DNA from: Sulfurovum zhangzhouensis
GTDB lineage: Bacteria; Campylobacterota; Campylobacteria; Campylobacterales; Sulfurovaceae
Direction of reading: 5' to 3'
DNA length: 64,000 nucleotides
Assembly (NCBI RefSeq): GCF_030347965.1
Contig: NZ_JAQIBD010000001.1
Location: forward strand, 124,001-188,000
Notes under the pieces: model-generated
Seen by the model: the letters and a program-made list of their open reading frames with translations, nothing else
Told to the model about the DNA's origin: nothing
Databases searched by the model: none
Shown: positions 1-8,916 of the stretch, piece by piece
Layout of the letters: each line of letters begins with the position of its first letter
Numbering within the stretch: the first letter of the stretch is position 1
Made by a program: the position numbers and the translations under genes

Positions 1-182
1 TAGAGAAGAAGAACGGCCATAATAGCGGCAAACTGGATGATTACTTCAAATGCCTTAGTCACTTCATCTTGGGAGACTCCAAGAAACTTACTGGCCACGA
101 TCATGTGCCCAGTTGAAGAGATAGGTAAAAACTCTGTAAAGCCCTCGATAATCCCTATGATTACCGCCTGAATAACATCCAA
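1..182 (-). CDS. uppP: Undecaprenyl-diphosphatase (N-terminal part, runs off the window)
   Basis: This is the first 60 or so residues of an UppP/BacA-type membrane phosphatase, which regenerates undecaprenyl phosphate for cell-wall synthesis. The visible part includes the family hallmark [14 protein letters not shown] near residues 13-26, followed by a hydrophobic segment. There is no ATG in frame. A TTG at 182 is preceded by AAGGA at a good distance, so TTG is the likely start. The gene begins just 9 bases after the stop of the ABC exporter, in the same direction. The C-terminal three quarters lie outside the window. Confidence 0.9.
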   Translation of the reverse strand, partial: MDVIQAVIIGIIEGFTEFLPISSTGHMIVASKFLGVSQDEVTKAFEVIIQFAAIMAVLLL

Positions 183-191
183 ACCGTTTCC

Positions 192-1958
192 TTATATCAT
201 CGAGCTGAAATAGCTCTCATCTTTGGTCAACAACTCTTTAGGTGTCCCACTGTCAACCACACTGCCATCTTCGAGTACATAAATATACTCTGCACTCTTT
301 ATCGTACTCAGTCTATGTGCGATCGTGATCACTGTCTTTTCTTGCAAAAACTCTTGTAATGCATCAAAAAGCTTCTCTTCTGTATGTACATCAAGTGCTG
401 ATGTAGACTCATCAAATATCACTACTCTCGGATCACTCAGTATCATTCGTGCGATGGCCACCCTCTGTCTTTGGCCACCTGAGAGTTTGATACCGTCTTT
501 TCCAACCAATGTGTCCAGTCCCTTTTCAAGACCGGCCAACACTCCATCAAGTTGTGCTATATGCAGTGCCTTCTTGATCGCCTCGTCACTATAGCTCTTG
601 CCAAGTGTCAAGTTAAAGCGCATTGTATCATTAAAGAGTTTAGGATGTTGCAAGATTAAGTGGATATTTTCACGGATTGTTGAAAGTTGTAATTTAGTGT
701 GTGAAATATCACCATAAATGATCTCTCCTTCTTCAAAAGGATAGAAGCCTACAAGAATGTTTGCAAGTGTTGTCTTGCCCGAACCGCTTGCTCCAACTAA
801 TGCGATCTTGGAAGCTGCAGGAATACTCATATTTATATTTTTTAATATACTTTTGTTTTTATGGTAGCTAAAAGAAAGATTTTTAACCTCTATACCAATG
901 GTTTTAGATCCTGTAAACGGGTTTTCTTTTTCTTCTACAACCCTCTCTTGCTCCAGTTCAAAGATACTGTTAATACGTTCACAAGCAGCATTAGCCGTTG
1001 AGAGCACATACTGAAAGTTGATGATATCCTGAGTAGGTGTCACCATAACCCAAAGATACGAGAAGATCGCAAGCATCAACCCCACGGAAAGGTCTGAGTA
1101 TGCTACAGCCAGAATACTCACGGCTCTAAAGATCTCATAACCTCCTAAAAATACCAGATAGGAGTACTTGATCGCTACATCACTCTTGTACCCATAAGCA
1201 GTAGCATGATCTTTAAGCTCTTTGGCTTTAACTTCTGTCTTGTTAAAAAAGTAGTTCTCTTTATTGGCTGCACGTATCTGATGAAAAAGTTCCAAAGTCT
1301 CGCTCAATGCATCCTGAAATACGCCGACAGCTCTGTTCTCCTCTTTTTTCAGTTTACCGATGTTCCGTGAGAGTTTAGCAGTAAAGAAAACCACTATAGG
1401 GTTTGTAATGAGGATAAAAAGTGCCAGCTGCCAGTGTATCCAAACTAAAACAACTGCAGAGAAAATCAAAGTAAGTGAAGCGATAATAAGCTTAGAGATG
1501 GTTGTACTGACAAAACTATCTATCGTCTCTACATCAGTCACTAGTTTGGAGGTCACAGCCCCTACTCTCATCATCTCATACTCTTTGAGTGAAACACGTT
1601 TGAGGTGTTTAAGTAGTGATTGTCTCAGCTTGTAGGTCATATCTTTTGAGATAGTGACAAATATCTTGGTCTGCCATACCCCTAAAAGTACACTAAGCAG
1701 ACGAAGTACCAGTATCAAGATCAAGGTAGCTAAAACATACCCTTTGATATCACTTTGCCATAGGTTAGCCTCTATCCAGGCGATATACCCATGAGGCTTA
1801 CCCAATAGAAGTTCATCAACAAGAATGGGGATAAAAAGCGGGATTATAACGATAAGCAGTGTTGCCATCAGGGCAACAACATTGCCCAGAATAAGAGTCT
1901 GTTTATGCTGTAGAAGCTGTTTGATAATACCTTTGATACTACAGCTGTTCTTTTGCAT
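192..1958 (-). CDS. ABC-type exporter, fused membrane and ATPase domains (MsbA-like)
   Basis: A 588-residue half-transporter of the ABCB/MsbA type. Residues about 20-310 form the six-helix export domain. The rest is the nucleotide-binding domain, with Walker A GASGSGKT (389-396), signature LSGGQ (492-496), Walker B VVIFDE (512-517) and switch histidine in TIAHRLST (H548). It should work as a homodimer in the inner membrane. The substrate cannot be read from the sequence: MsbA-type lipid A flipping is possible, but the gene is not next to lpxK or other lipid A genes here. Its start overlaps the serB stop by one base (TAATG), so the two are translationally coupled. Confidence 0.88.
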   Translation of the reverse strand: MQKNSCSIKGIIKQLLQHKQTLILGNVVALMATLLIVIIPLFIPILVDELLLGKPHGYIAWIEANLWQSDIKGYVLATLILILVLRLLSVLLGVWQTKIFVTISKDMTYKLRQSLLKHLKRVSLKEYEMMRVGAVTSKLVTDVETIDSFVSTTISKLIIASLTLIFSAVVLVWIHWQLALFILITNPIVVFFTAKLSRNIGKLKKEENRAVGVFQDALSETLELFHQIRAANKENYFFNKTEVKAKELKDHATAYGYKSDVAIKYSYLVFLGGYEIFRAVSILAVAYSDLSVGLMLAIFSYLWVMVTPTQDIINFQYVLSTANAACERINSIFELEQERVVEEKENPFTGSKTIGIEVKNLSFSYHKNKSILKNINMSIPAASKIALVGASGSGKTTLANILVGFYPFEEGEIIYGDISHTKLQLSTIRENIHLILQHPKLFNDTMRFNLTLGKSYSDEAIKKALHIAQLDGVLAGLEKGLDTLVGKDGIKLSGGQRQRVAIARMILSDPRVVIFDESTSALDVHTEEKLFDALQEFLQEKTVITIAHRLSTIKSAEYIYVLEDGSVVDSGTPKELLTKDESYFSSMI

Positions 1959-2590
1959 TAGATAGCGTCTACTACTTTGAGGATCTCTCTAAGATCTTTT
2001 GTGTCTACACAATGTGTTGCTGCCTCTTTGAGTACAGGCTTGGCACAAAATGCCACACGGGTATCAGCATGAGCGAACATACTCAGGTCATTGGCTCCAT
2101 CACCCACTACCAAAGTATTTTCACGTCCTATACCAAGTAGTCCCTGCATACGAACGATCATATCACCTTTAGCATTTGAGTACATCATCTCTCCACCGAC
2201 TTCTCCTGTCAAGACTCCATTTTCAGCATGCAAGAAGTTAGAAAAATCTGCATTGATCCCCAGTCTTTCACATGCAGGCTTCGTCGCATTTCTAAAACCG
2301 CCTGAGAAACAAACTACAGTATATCCACGCTCTTTTAGTCCTGCTACTACTTCGGCTGCTCCTGGCATCATAGGAAGGTCATTACAAATTGCATTCACTT
2401 TTTCCTCTTCCAAACCTTCAAGCAGTGCTACCCTTGCTCTAAGGGATTTATAGAAATCCAATTCTCCTGCCATTGCACGTTCAGTGATCGAAGCTACCTG
2501 CACTTCCAATCCTAAAGGTGCAGCCAAAAAGTCGATGGTCTCACCATCCATCAAAGTCGAATCAAAGTCAAATACTGCCAGTTTAGACAT
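1958..2590 (-). CDS. serB: Phosphoserine phosphatase
   Basis: A 210-residue HAD-superfamily phosphatase for the last step of serine synthesis (phosphoserine to serine). Motif I is DFDSTLMD (residues 8-15), with the nucleophilic Asp8 and the acid/base Asp10. Motif II is the serine in CFSGGF, and motif III is VVGDGANDLSM, which holds the Mg ligands. The cap domain lies between about residues 17 and 80. It lacks the N-terminal ACT domain of longer SerB proteins, as is common in Campylobacterota. It is first in a serB-ABC exporter-uppP run on the minus strand. Confidence 0.93.
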   Translation of the reverse strand: MSKLAVFDFDSTLMDGETIDFLAAPLGLEVQVASITERAMAGELDFYKSLRARVALLEGLEEEKVNAICNDLPMMPGAAEVVAGLKERGYTVVCFSGGFRNATKPACERLGINADFSNFLHAENGVLTGEVGGEMMYSNAKGDMIVRMQGLLGIGRENTLVVGDGANDLSMFAHADTRVAFCAKPVLKEAATHCVDTKDLREILKVVDAI

Positions 2591-2678
2591 CTAATAACCT
2601 TTTATTGTTTTGTTTGCAAAGCAAAGCATCGCTTCACACAACGTCTTTAGCAGACGGCTCGCGCGACTTTGCCGCTTT

Positions 2679-2699
2679 TAGAGTGTTCATTACACTCTA
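2679..2699. repeat. Hairpin in the serB-metF gap
   Basis: Perfect inverted repeat TAGAGTGT / ACACTCTA with a 5-base loop. It lies in the 170-bp gap between the divergent serB and metF genes, upstream of both, so it is unlikely to be a terminator for either. A second short stem, CGTCT/AGACG with loop TTAGC, sits at 2642-2656 in a more GC-rich patch. Role unknown. Confidence 0.55.
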
Positions 2700-2760
2700 T
2701 GTTAAATTTGGCTAGAATTATAACCAATTAACCAAAAATCCCTATAAAAGAGTCATTTAT

Positions 2761-3678
2761 ATGTTTGAAACTTTCTGTGAAAACCTTTGTAGCAGTCAAC
2801 CATTTATCACTGTAGAAGTTAACCCTCCACATGGTGCTTCACTTGATCCCATTATCGAAGAGATCAAAAAAAGTAACCTTGCCGATAAAGTATCGGGTTT
2901 TTCATGTACGGATAACCCCCTTGCAAAACTAAAAATGTCAGGCGTTCTCTCTGCGATAAAACTTCAACAGACATTCGGTAAACCGGTGATCGCAACAATG
3001 AGTATGAGGGATAAGAACAAGCTCTCACTACAATCATCTTTGCTAGGGGCAAACGATTTTGATCTTAGATGTATACTAGCTCTTACCGGTGACCCGGCAA
3101 AACTTTCAGACCAACCTGAAGTAAAGGGTGTTGTGGAGCGTGACTCTACCCTGCTTTTAAGCATCATCTATCACCTGAACAAAGGTGTGGATTACTCTAA
3201 CAAACCGCTCAACCCTGCACCAAAACCGATCTATCCTTTTGCAGTGAGCAACTCGTATGCCAAAGATATGAAAAGACTTCAAAAAAAGATCGTTAAAAAA
3301 CTTGACTATGGGGCAAGAGCGATCATCACGCAGCCGGTCTACGACCTTGAAAATGCCAAAGAACTTCTGGAGCTTTTTGAAGAGGCAAAAGCAATGAGTA
3401 TACGTGATACGGCAAAGGAAGCACAACTGATCCTTGGACAGTTCCCTCTGGTAGCTGCACGTACGGCAAACTTCATTGATGATAAAGTACCGGGGATCAG
3501 CGTACCAAAAGATATCATCGATGAGATGAACCTAGCTGCGATGGATGGACCTGAAAAAGAAAAAGAAGTAGGCTTTGCCCTCTCCAAACGAATTTTCGAT
3601 GAGATGATGAAGCTACATGGCAAAGTGCATTTGATGACACACAACCGCTTTGATCTTTGTTCAGAGTTAATTGGATAA
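2761..3678 (+). CDS. metF: Methylenetetrahydrofolate reductase family protein
   Basis: A 305-residue TIM-barrel flavoprotein of the MetF family, which reduces 5,10-methylene-THF to 5-methyl-THF for methionine synthesis. Supporting features are the N-terminal EVNPPHGASLDP stretch with the catalytic-type Glu, the LALTGDPAK motif that contacts folate, and the ITQPVYD motif in the C-terminal half. Length matches bacterial MetF. It is transcribed divergently from serB. The ribosome binding site is weak (AAGAG). The function of this branch of the family is inferred from similarity. Confidence 0.85.
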   Translation: MFETFCENLCSSQPFITVEVNPPHGASLDPIIEEIKKSNLADKVSGFSCTDNPLAKLKMSGVLSAIKLQQTFGKPVIATMSMRDKNKLSLQSSLLGANDFDLRCILALTGDPAKLSDQPEVKGVVERDSTLLLSIIYHLNKGVDYSNKPLNPAPKPIYPFAVSNSYAKDMKRLQKKIVKKLDYGARAIITQPVYDLENAKELLELFEEAKAMSIRDTAKEAQLILGQFPLVAARTANFIDDKVPGISVPKDIIDEMNLAAMDGPEKEKEVGFALSKRIFDEMMKLHGKVHLMTHNRFDLCSELIG

Positions 3679-3704
3679 TACTTAAGAATAAGTGACGAGG
3701 AACC

Positions 3705-4241
3705 ATGATCAAAAAATATCTCTTTAGCTTCATTTTTCTAACCTGTGTGATCTTCGCGCAAGATACAGCAAAATGGATCACTCCTGAGATTAGTGGATAT
3801 GGGAAAATTACCTATGATCCTAATCTGGCGTTGATACCAAAAACAGATAAAGATTATAAAGTGATATTTAAAATTACCAATGCCAATGAAAAGGAAGGAG
3901 TAAATTCACAGTTATGGCACATTGCTAGACTAGTAAATTTACTCAGTATTTCTGGTGTCAAAAAGAAAAACATCCACATAGTTGCCGTCATATCAGGAGA
4001 TGCCACACCGGTGGTTTTAAATGATATCGCATATAAAAAAATTTATAAAAAATCTAATCCAAATATTCATCTAATTAATTCATTAAAAGATGCTGGCGTC
4101 GAACTTTACGTCTGTTCCCAAGCTGCATCAGAACGCCATTTCGATTTTCATCAGGATATCAATGAAAAAATTACTGTTAGTCTGTCTGCATTAACAACAC
4201 TTATCTATTTTCAACAGCTTGAGTACATTCTTATTCAATAA
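3705..4241 (+). CDS. Exported DsrE/DsrF-like protein
   Basis: A 178-residue protein with a cleavable-looking signal peptide (about residues 1-18, hydrophobic core FSFIFLTCVIF, then AQD). The mature part has the DsrE/F-like fold pattern: KVIFKITNA at the first strand, a helix with HIARLVNLL, NIHIVAVISGDA, and a late strand ELYVCSQAA holding the single conserved-type cysteine. DsrE-family proteins carry sulfur or persulfide, but most are cytoplasmic; a periplasmic version fits a sulfur-oxidising organism. It starts 26 bases after metF with a GAGGA site. Substrate unknown. Confidence 0.72.
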   Translation: MIKKYLFSFIFLTCVIFAQDTAKWITPEISGYGKITYDPNLALIPKTDKDYKVIFKITNANEKEGVNSQLWHIARLVNLLSISGVKKKNIHIVAVISGDATPVVLNDIAYKKIYKKSNPNIHLINSLKDAGVELYVCSQAASERHFDFHQDINEKITVSLSALTTLIYFQQLEYILIQ

Positions 4242-4334
4242 AAAGAATGTACTATCTTTTAAATTCAGAGGGTTATCTTTAAGATTAGTTAAACTTCACC
4301 TGCTATACTTCTCAAAAATAATTTAGGAGTGTAT

Positions 4335-4640
4335 ATGTCTGAATTAATGAAGTTTAAACTCGTCAATAAGATCGAGGGTATCTCATTTATCATCCTTATC
4401 TTTATCGCTATGCCGCTCAAATACAGCTTTGGATACCCAATTGCCACTAAGATCGTAGGGATGGCGCATGGTCTGCTTGTATTTGCATTTATCTACCAGA
4501 TCATCGAAGCGAAAAAAGAAGCCGGATTTACTATGAAAGAGACAGCACTCTACTCTATCCTTTCACTGATCCCGTTCGGGTCATTCTATACAGACAGACT
4601 GCTTGCTAAGAAAATAGAAGACTCCAAGGTTAAAGCGTAA
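4335..4640 (+). CDS. DUF3817 small membrane protein
   Basis: A small integral membrane protein of about 101 residues with three predicted helices (about 14-31, 37-58 and 72-88) and the family-like pattern KIEGISFIIL, then GMAHGLLVFAFIY. The ATG at 4335 is preceded by AGGAG at 5 bases and is preferred over the GTG two codons upstream, which overlaps that site. Its 3' end overlaps the convergent yqaA-like gene by 11 bases. Function of the family is unknown. Confidence 0.75.
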   Translation: MSELMKFKLVNKIEGISFIILIFIAMPLKYSFGYPIATKIVGMAHGLLVFAFIYQIIEAKKEAGFTMKETALYSILSLIPFGSFYTDRLLAKKIEDSKVKA

Positions 4641-5043
4641 CCATCAAGGCAAGAACAGCGTAACGTGTAGCTTTGGCTACCGCTACGATCACTACAAACC
4701 ACTTAAACTCATATCTCATTACACCCGCAATAAAGGTCAATGGATCTCCGATGATCGGTACCCAGGAAAGTAAAAGTGTCCAACCGCCATATTTACCAAA
4801 TGACCTACTTGCTCTTTGCATTTTTTCTTTGCTCAGATAACCTTTTTTCTCAAGATAGGCTTCACCTTTGAGCCCCAGCCAGTAGTTGACTAAAGAACCC
4901 AGAGTATTTCCTACTGACGCTACTAACCATAACAACCATACAATGTAACCTTCAGAGATGTCATAAACAAGAAGTGCTTCACTACCCATAGGCAAAAGTG
5001 TAGCTGAGGCAAAAGCGATAAAAAAGAGTGTGAAGTAAACCAT
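4630..5043 (-). CDS. YqaA family membrane protein
   Basis: A 137-residue membrane protein of the YqaA/DedA-related (SNARE-associated Golgi protein) superfamily. It shows the typical early LPMGSEALL, the helix-breaking GNTLGSLVNYWLG stretch and the WVPIIGDPLTFIAGVMR re-entrant motif. The superfamily includes lipid scramblases and undecaprenyl phosphate flippases; this branch is uncharacterised. The stop of the LpxH-like gene touches its start at 5043, so the two are coupled. That fits a role in envelope lipid handling, though this is inference from neighbourhood only. Confidence 0.78.
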   Translation of the reverse strand: MVYFTLFFIAFASATLLPMGSEALLVYDISEGYIVWLLWLVASVGNTLGSLVNYWLGLKGEAYLEKKGYLSKEKMQRASRSFGKYGGWTLLLSWVPIIGDPLTFIAGVMRYEFKWFVVIVAVAKATRYAVLALMVTL

Positions 5044-5732
5044 TAGAGTGTTTTAAATACTATTTTACCCTCTTCTAGCATACCGATCTGTCCTTGGCAT
5101 GCAAGTGAAGGAAGAGAGATATACTTTCCTATCGTTTTAGATTGGTGAAAATGCCCTTCTATTACTAACTCTGCATCACTGTAATGTTCCAGTATCTGCT
5201 CTACCCGTTTCTCAAAACCGATAAAGTTAAAACATATCTCTTTTGTGGCAAGTTTATCCATACGATGGTTGATAATAAACTTTTGCAAAGGTTTGAGGAT
5301 AGTGAGTGTAGTTTTATTGCGCAATACTTTACAGTAGAAGTCATAACCGAATCCCGTCACATATTTATCCCCATGGGAAAGAGCAACCCTTTGTCCGTTA
5401 AGTTCATAGTAGATAGGTTGTTCATCTCTACTATATACCTTCATATTAGGAAAAAGATATTTGAGACAGAAATCATGATTACCCTCCAGATAGATGAATT
5501 CTATCTCTTTTGAGAGTATCTGTAGTAATTCTATCGCTTCATAAGAAAATGTTTGAATGTAATCGTTATAGCCAAAAAGAAGATCGAAGTTGTCACCCAT
5601 TAAAAAAACCTGAGGGGGTTGTATCTCTTTAGCTGCTATTTTTTGAAGAAGTTTGAAAAATGTATCCCCATGATGAGGATAGTGAGAATCGGCGATAAAG
5701 ATGGCATTTTCTTTAATTTCTTTATTTCCCAC
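5043..5732 (-). CDS. UDP-2,3-diacylglucosamine diphosphatase-like metallophosphoesterase (LpxH-like)
   Basis: A 229-residue calcineurin-type phosphoesterase. The metal-binding blocks are in order: FIADSHYPHHGD (residues 12-23), LMGDNFDLLF, YLEGNHDF, ALSHGDKY and IEGHFHQS. This set and the length fit the LpxH family, which cleaves UDP-2,3-diacylglucosamine to lipid X in lipid A synthesis. The only sensible start is GTG at 5732, with AAGG upstream. The downstream YqaA-like gene is coupled to it. A different diphosphate substrate cannot be excluded. Confidence 0.75.
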   Translation of the reverse strand: MGNKEIKENAIFIADSHYPHHGDTFFKLLQKIAAKEIQPPQVFLMGDNFDLLFGYNDYIQTFSYEAIELLQILSKEIEFIYLEGNHDFCLKYLFPNMKVYSRDEQPIYYELNGQRVALSHGDKYVTGFGYDFYCKVLRNKTTLTILKPLQKFIINHRMDKLATKEICFNFIGFEKRVEQILEHYSDAELVIEGHFHQSKTIGKYISLPSLACQGQIGMLEEGKIVFKTL

Positions 5733-5758
5733 ACTTAAACCTTTTCAAACATCTCTCT

Positions 5759-5780
5759 CTACTTTTTTTAAAAAAAGTAG
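5759..5780. terminator. 22-bp perfect palindrome, terminator-like
   Basis: Two 11-base arms, CTACTTTTTTT and AAAAAAAGTAG, meet without a spacer. The site is between argC and lpxH, both on the minus strand, downstream of argC and 27 bases before lpxH. Each strand presents a T-run, so it could act as a bidirectional weak terminator after argC. The arms are almost all A/T, so the stem would be weak. Other roles are possible. Confidence 0.45.
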
Positions 5781-5790
5781 GCAAAAAAGC

Positions 5791-5872
5791 GTCATAGCTC
5801 TCGAATCGCTTCGCTTTCAAGGTCGTTCGCTATGACAATATTTTATTTAAATGAAAACATTGCTCTGCAATG
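5791..5872. repeat. Inverted repeats in the argC-lpxH gap
   Basis: GTCATAGC (5791-5798) pairs with GCTATGAC (5829-5836) around a 30-base, GC-richer loop containing CGCTTCGC. A separate hairpin, CATTGC/GCAATG with a TCT loop, lies at 5858-5872. No reading frame is apparent. The patch resembles the GC-rich spacer pieces at 2600-2680 and 42911-42990 in general character, but not closely in sequence. Confidence 0.45.
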
Positions 5873-5901
5873 CAAACCAAACGTACTACTTGCTATCTAA
5901 C

Positions 5902-6909
5902 TTACGGCATATAAGCAATGGTAGGAATTCCCATCTCTTCAGGAAGACCACACATCAGGTTTGCCGCTGCTAGTGCTTGTGAACTTGCTCCACGTAAAAG
6001 GTTGTCGATCGCAGAGTTCACAAAAAGGGCATTACCGTTTTTCTGTGCATAGATATCACAAAAATGTGTCCCTGCTGTACTCTTTATATCTACAGGATTC
6101 TCTCTGACACGGATAAACGGATCGTTCTTGTAGTGCTTTGTTAACACTTCCAGAGGATCTATATCCTCTTTTAGAACGGCATAACATGATATCAATTCAC
6201 CACGGGTAGCAGGGATAAGATGCGGTACAAAATTAACCTGCATCTTAGCACCGTGTACCTTCTCTATCTTCTCGGCGATCTCAGGTGCATGACGATGTTT
6301 CAGCGGATTATACGCAAAGATGTTGTCATTGATCGTTACAAAATGGGTCGTATCACTAAGCTTCTTTCCTGCGCCGCTGACACCGGACTTTGCATCTACA
6401 AAAAGTGGTACATTGGTATCCAGGTACGGAATGAACGGCAAGATACCAAGCAGTGTAGCCGTAGGGTAACACCCCGGTCCTGCAGCAAGGTTAGTTGACT
6501 TTAGCTCTTCACGGTAGTACTCGATCAATGCATACACAGAGCTATCTAAATGTTCCTTATCTTCATGCTCACAGTAGTTGGCTTCGTACGTATCCAGTTC
6601 AAGACGGTAGTCTGCTGAAAGATCAACGACTTTGACACCTTTTTTCAATACCTCTTTGGCAAATCCCATGGATGCTTTGTGAGGCAGTGCAAGAAACACA
6701 AGGTCACAATGCTCAGCTACACCTTCTGCTGAAGCCTTGTCTACATTAAGTGATATCACTCCTTCAAGTGACGGGTGAAGTGCCTCTATCATTGTGTCAC
6801 CCGTTGTAGTTGCCAGGTAGCTTAGCTCGAATTTAGGATGACTGACTAACATTTTCACCAGTTCAAGTCCCGTATATCCGCTTGCTCCTACAACGCCTAC
6901 TTTAATCAT
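5902..6909 (-). CDS. argC: N-acetyl-gamma-glutamyl-phosphate reductase
   Basis: A 335-residue ArgC, catalysing NADPH-dependent reduction of N-acetylglutamyl phosphate in arginine synthesis. It has the N-terminal GASGYTGLELV dinucleotide-binding loop (residues 9-19), the active-site cysteine in GPGCYPTA (near 146), the conserved KSGVSGAGK stretch and the HRHAPEI histidine region. Full length. It begins 11 bases downstream of greA on the same strand, so a greA-argC transcript is likely. Confidence 0.95.
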   Translation of the reverse strand: MIKVGVVGASGYTGLELVKMLVSHPKFELSYLATTTGDTMIEALHPSLEGVISLNVDKASAEGVAEHCDLVFLALPHKASMGFAKEVLKKGVKVVDLSADYRLELDTYEANYCEHEDKEHLDSSVYALIEYYREELKSTNLAAGPGCYPTATLLGILPFIPYLDTNVPLFVDAKSGVSGAGKKLSDTTHFVTINDNIFAYNPLKHRHAPEIAEKIEKVHGAKMQVNFVPHLIPATRGELISCYAVLKEDIDPLEVLTKHYKNDPFIRVRENPVDIKSTAGTHFCDIYAQKNGNALFVNSAIDNLLRGASSQALAAANLMCGLPEEMGIPTIAYMP

Positions 6910-6919
6910 CTATTGTCCT

Positions 6920-7408
6920 TTAGCCTAGTTTAATCTCTTCGTAGAATATCTCTTCGATATCGTATGTTTTATCTCCGCTTGGAAGACTAACTTCAATCTC
7001 TTCGCCCTCTTCTTTTCCTATCATTGCACGTGCCATTGGTGACTGAATAGAAATGAGTTTTTTAGCTGGATTTGATTCATAGGCACCTACGATAGTGTAT
7101 TTTATCTCTTCATCAGTATCATGATCAGTCAATACTACGGTTGATCCGAAGCTCACTCTTGCATGAGGAAGTTTTGATGGATCGACTACCTGTGCACGGC
7201 CTACTACATCTTGCAATTCAGTGATACGCGCTTCCATCAAACCTTGCCGCTCTTTAGCTGCATGGTATTCTGCATTCTCTTTTAGGTCTCCCAGCTCTCT
7301 AGCCTCATCGATCACCTTGGCGATCGCTCCTCTTTCGACAGTTTTGAGATGTTCAAGTTCTTGTGATAGTTTTTTAAATGTTACTTCCAGCATCGGCTCT
7401 TTTTGCAC
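6920..7408 (-). CDS. greA: Transcription elongation factor GreA
   Basis: A 162-residue GreA, which rescues backtracked RNA polymerase by stimulating transcript cleavage. The N-terminal coiled coil (about residues 8-77) carries the acidic tip with DLKENAEY, and the C-terminal FKBP-like domain contains SPMARAMIGKEEGEE. The start is GTG at 7408, chosen because GAAGGA lies 6 bases upstream, and because the resulting MQKEPM start resembles GreA of related bacteria. The internal ATG at 7393 has no such site. It precedes argC by 11 bases. Confidence 0.95.
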   Translation of the reverse strand: MQKEPMLEVTFKKLSQELEHLKTVERGAIAKVIDEARELGDLKENAEYHAAKERQGLMEARITELQDVVGRAQVVDPSKLPHARVSFGSTVVLTDHDTDEEIKYTIVGAYESNPAKKLISIQSPMARAMIGKEEGEEIEVSLPSGDKTYDIEEIFYEEIKLG

Positions 7409-7494
7409 GATATTTCCTTCTTTTAAAATGTTATTTTTGAAATATATTATAAATTTTAAGTATTATACCAAAAAGATTTTTTAAAGAGGTGCCG

Positions 7495-8274
7495 ATGAAA
7501 CATATACTAGTTACCAACGATGACGGTTTTGAATCTAAAGGTCTTCATGCTCTGATAGAAGCACTCAAACCGATTGCACGGGTTACGGTCGTAGCACCTA
7601 CGATGGAAAAGTCAGCATGCGGACACTCACTGACCCTCACCAGACCTCTGCGTTTTATAGAACTGGATGATGACTTTTTCAAGCTAGATGACGGTACACC
7701 TACAGACTGTGTTTTCCTCTCATTGAATAAACTCTTTGAGGAGGACTATAAACCTGATCTGGTTATTTCCGGGATAAATAAAGGCGCAAATATGGGTGAA
7801 GATATCACCTACTCAGGGACAGCATCGGCTGCAATGGAAGCAGTGCTGCAAGGTATCCCTGCAATCGCCATCTCGCAAGTATGTATCGATAAATGTCAAA
7901 ATATCGACGACATGGGGTATGATCTGGCTCAGCAGAGTATAGCGTCATTGGTAAAGCGTATCTTTGAAGGAGAGTTTCCTCTGCCTGAGAGAAAGTTTCT
8001 TAATGTCAATATCCCTCCGATCAAAGCAGAAGAGTGTCTGGGCTTCAAAGTAACCCGAGCAGGGAAACGGGCATATGGGAATGATGCCCATGTACACTGG
8101 AATCCACGAGGTCATGAGTATTACTGGATCGGACTGCCTAGACTTGACTGGCACATTACAGAAGGTCATATCACAGATTTTGAAGCGGTCAGACAAAACT
8201 ATGTCTCAGTTACCCCGGTACATCTTGATATGACAAGTCATGATGATATTGCAGTTTTGGAGGAATGGCTATGA
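7495..8274 (+). CDS. surE: 5'/3'-nucleotidase SurE
   Basis: A 259-residue SurE stationary-phase survival nucleotidase, a metal-dependent nucleoside monophosphate phosphatase. The active-site TNDDG is at residues 7-11. The SACGHSLTLTRPLR loop and SGINKGANMGEDITYSGTA motif are intact. The ATG at 7495 has AAAGAGG 5 bases upstream and is better placed than the GTG at 7489. It is divergent from greA and overlaps the TcdA-like gene by 4 bases (ATGA). Confidence 0.95.
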   Translation: MKHILVTNDDGFESKGLHALIEALKPIARVTVVAPTMEKSACGHSLTLTRPLRFIELDDDFFKLDDGTPTDCVFLSLNKLFEEDYKPDLVISGINKGANMGEDITYSGTASAAMEAVLQGIPAIAISQVCIDKCQNIDDMGYDLAQQSIASLVKRIFEGEFPLPERKFLNVNIPPIKAEECLGFKVTRAGKRAYGNDAHVHWNPRGHEYYWIGLPRLDWHITEGHITDFEAVRQNYVSVTPVHLDMTSHDDIAVLEEWL

Positions 8275-8906
8275 GATACGAACGATGTCGTATGCTTTTT
8301 GGTGAAGAAAATTTTGAAAAAATTCAAAAAGCCAAGATCCTTATACTAGGTGTCGGAGGTGTCGGATCTTATGCACTAGATTGCCTTTTCCGTTCAGGAG
8401 TGCAAGATATCACGATACTGGATTATGATCGCTATGATCCAAGTAACCAGAATAGACAGATAGGTTCAGAAGCGATCGGGATGCTAAAAACAGAACGACT
8501 GGCAGAACTCTATCCGGGTATCAAAACTATCACGCAAAAGATGGATATGGCATGGGTTGAAGCATTTGACTTTGAACCTTACGATCTTGTGATTGACGCA
8601 GCTGATACGACTAAAGTGAAGATAGAAGTGGCAAAAAAGTGCTACAAGAAACTGATCATGTCAGTAGGTTCAGCTAAGCGTTTTGATACATCTAAAATAG
8701 AGGTGTCCACTATCTGGAAAACACACGGTGATGCTCTGGCGAGAAAGATACGTAACGAGCTTAAAAAAGCAAAGTTCAATAGAAACTTTACAGTAGTCTA
8801 TTCTCCTGAAGAGGACAAATGCAAAGTTAAAGGTTCATGTGTCGCAGTGACTGGAGCCTTTGGTCTAACTGTCTGTTCTGAAGCAATTAAAAAGATCCTC
8901 CTATAG
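8271..8906 (+). CDS. tcdA: ThiF/TcdA-family tRNA threonylcarbamoyladenosine dehydratase-like protein
   Basis: A 211-residue E1-like adenylating enzyme. It shows the nucleotide-binding GVGGVGSYALDCLFRSGV loop (about residues 27-44), the DYDRYDPSNQNRQ motif with its conserved Asp and Arg, and DAADTTKVK. These fit TcdA (CsdL/YgdL), which dehydrates t6A37 in tRNA to the cyclic form. It is shorter than the E. coli protein (about 268). The start ATG 8271 overlaps the surE stop and has GGAGG 7 bases upstream; the ATG at 8265 is too close to that site. MoeB/ThiF-type sulfur-carrier activation is the alternative. Confidence 0.78.
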   Translation: MRYERCRMLFGEENFEKIQKAKILILGVGGVGSYALDCLFRSGVQDITILDYDRYDPSNQNRQIGSEAIGMLKTERLAELYPGIKTITQKMDMAWVEAFDFEPYDLVIDAADTTKVKIEVAKKCYKKLIMSVGSAKRFDTSKIEVSTIWKTHGDALARKIRNELKKAKFNRNFTVVYSPEEDKCKVKGSCVAVTGAFGLTVCSEAIKKILL

Positions 8907-8916
8907 AAGCAATAAC

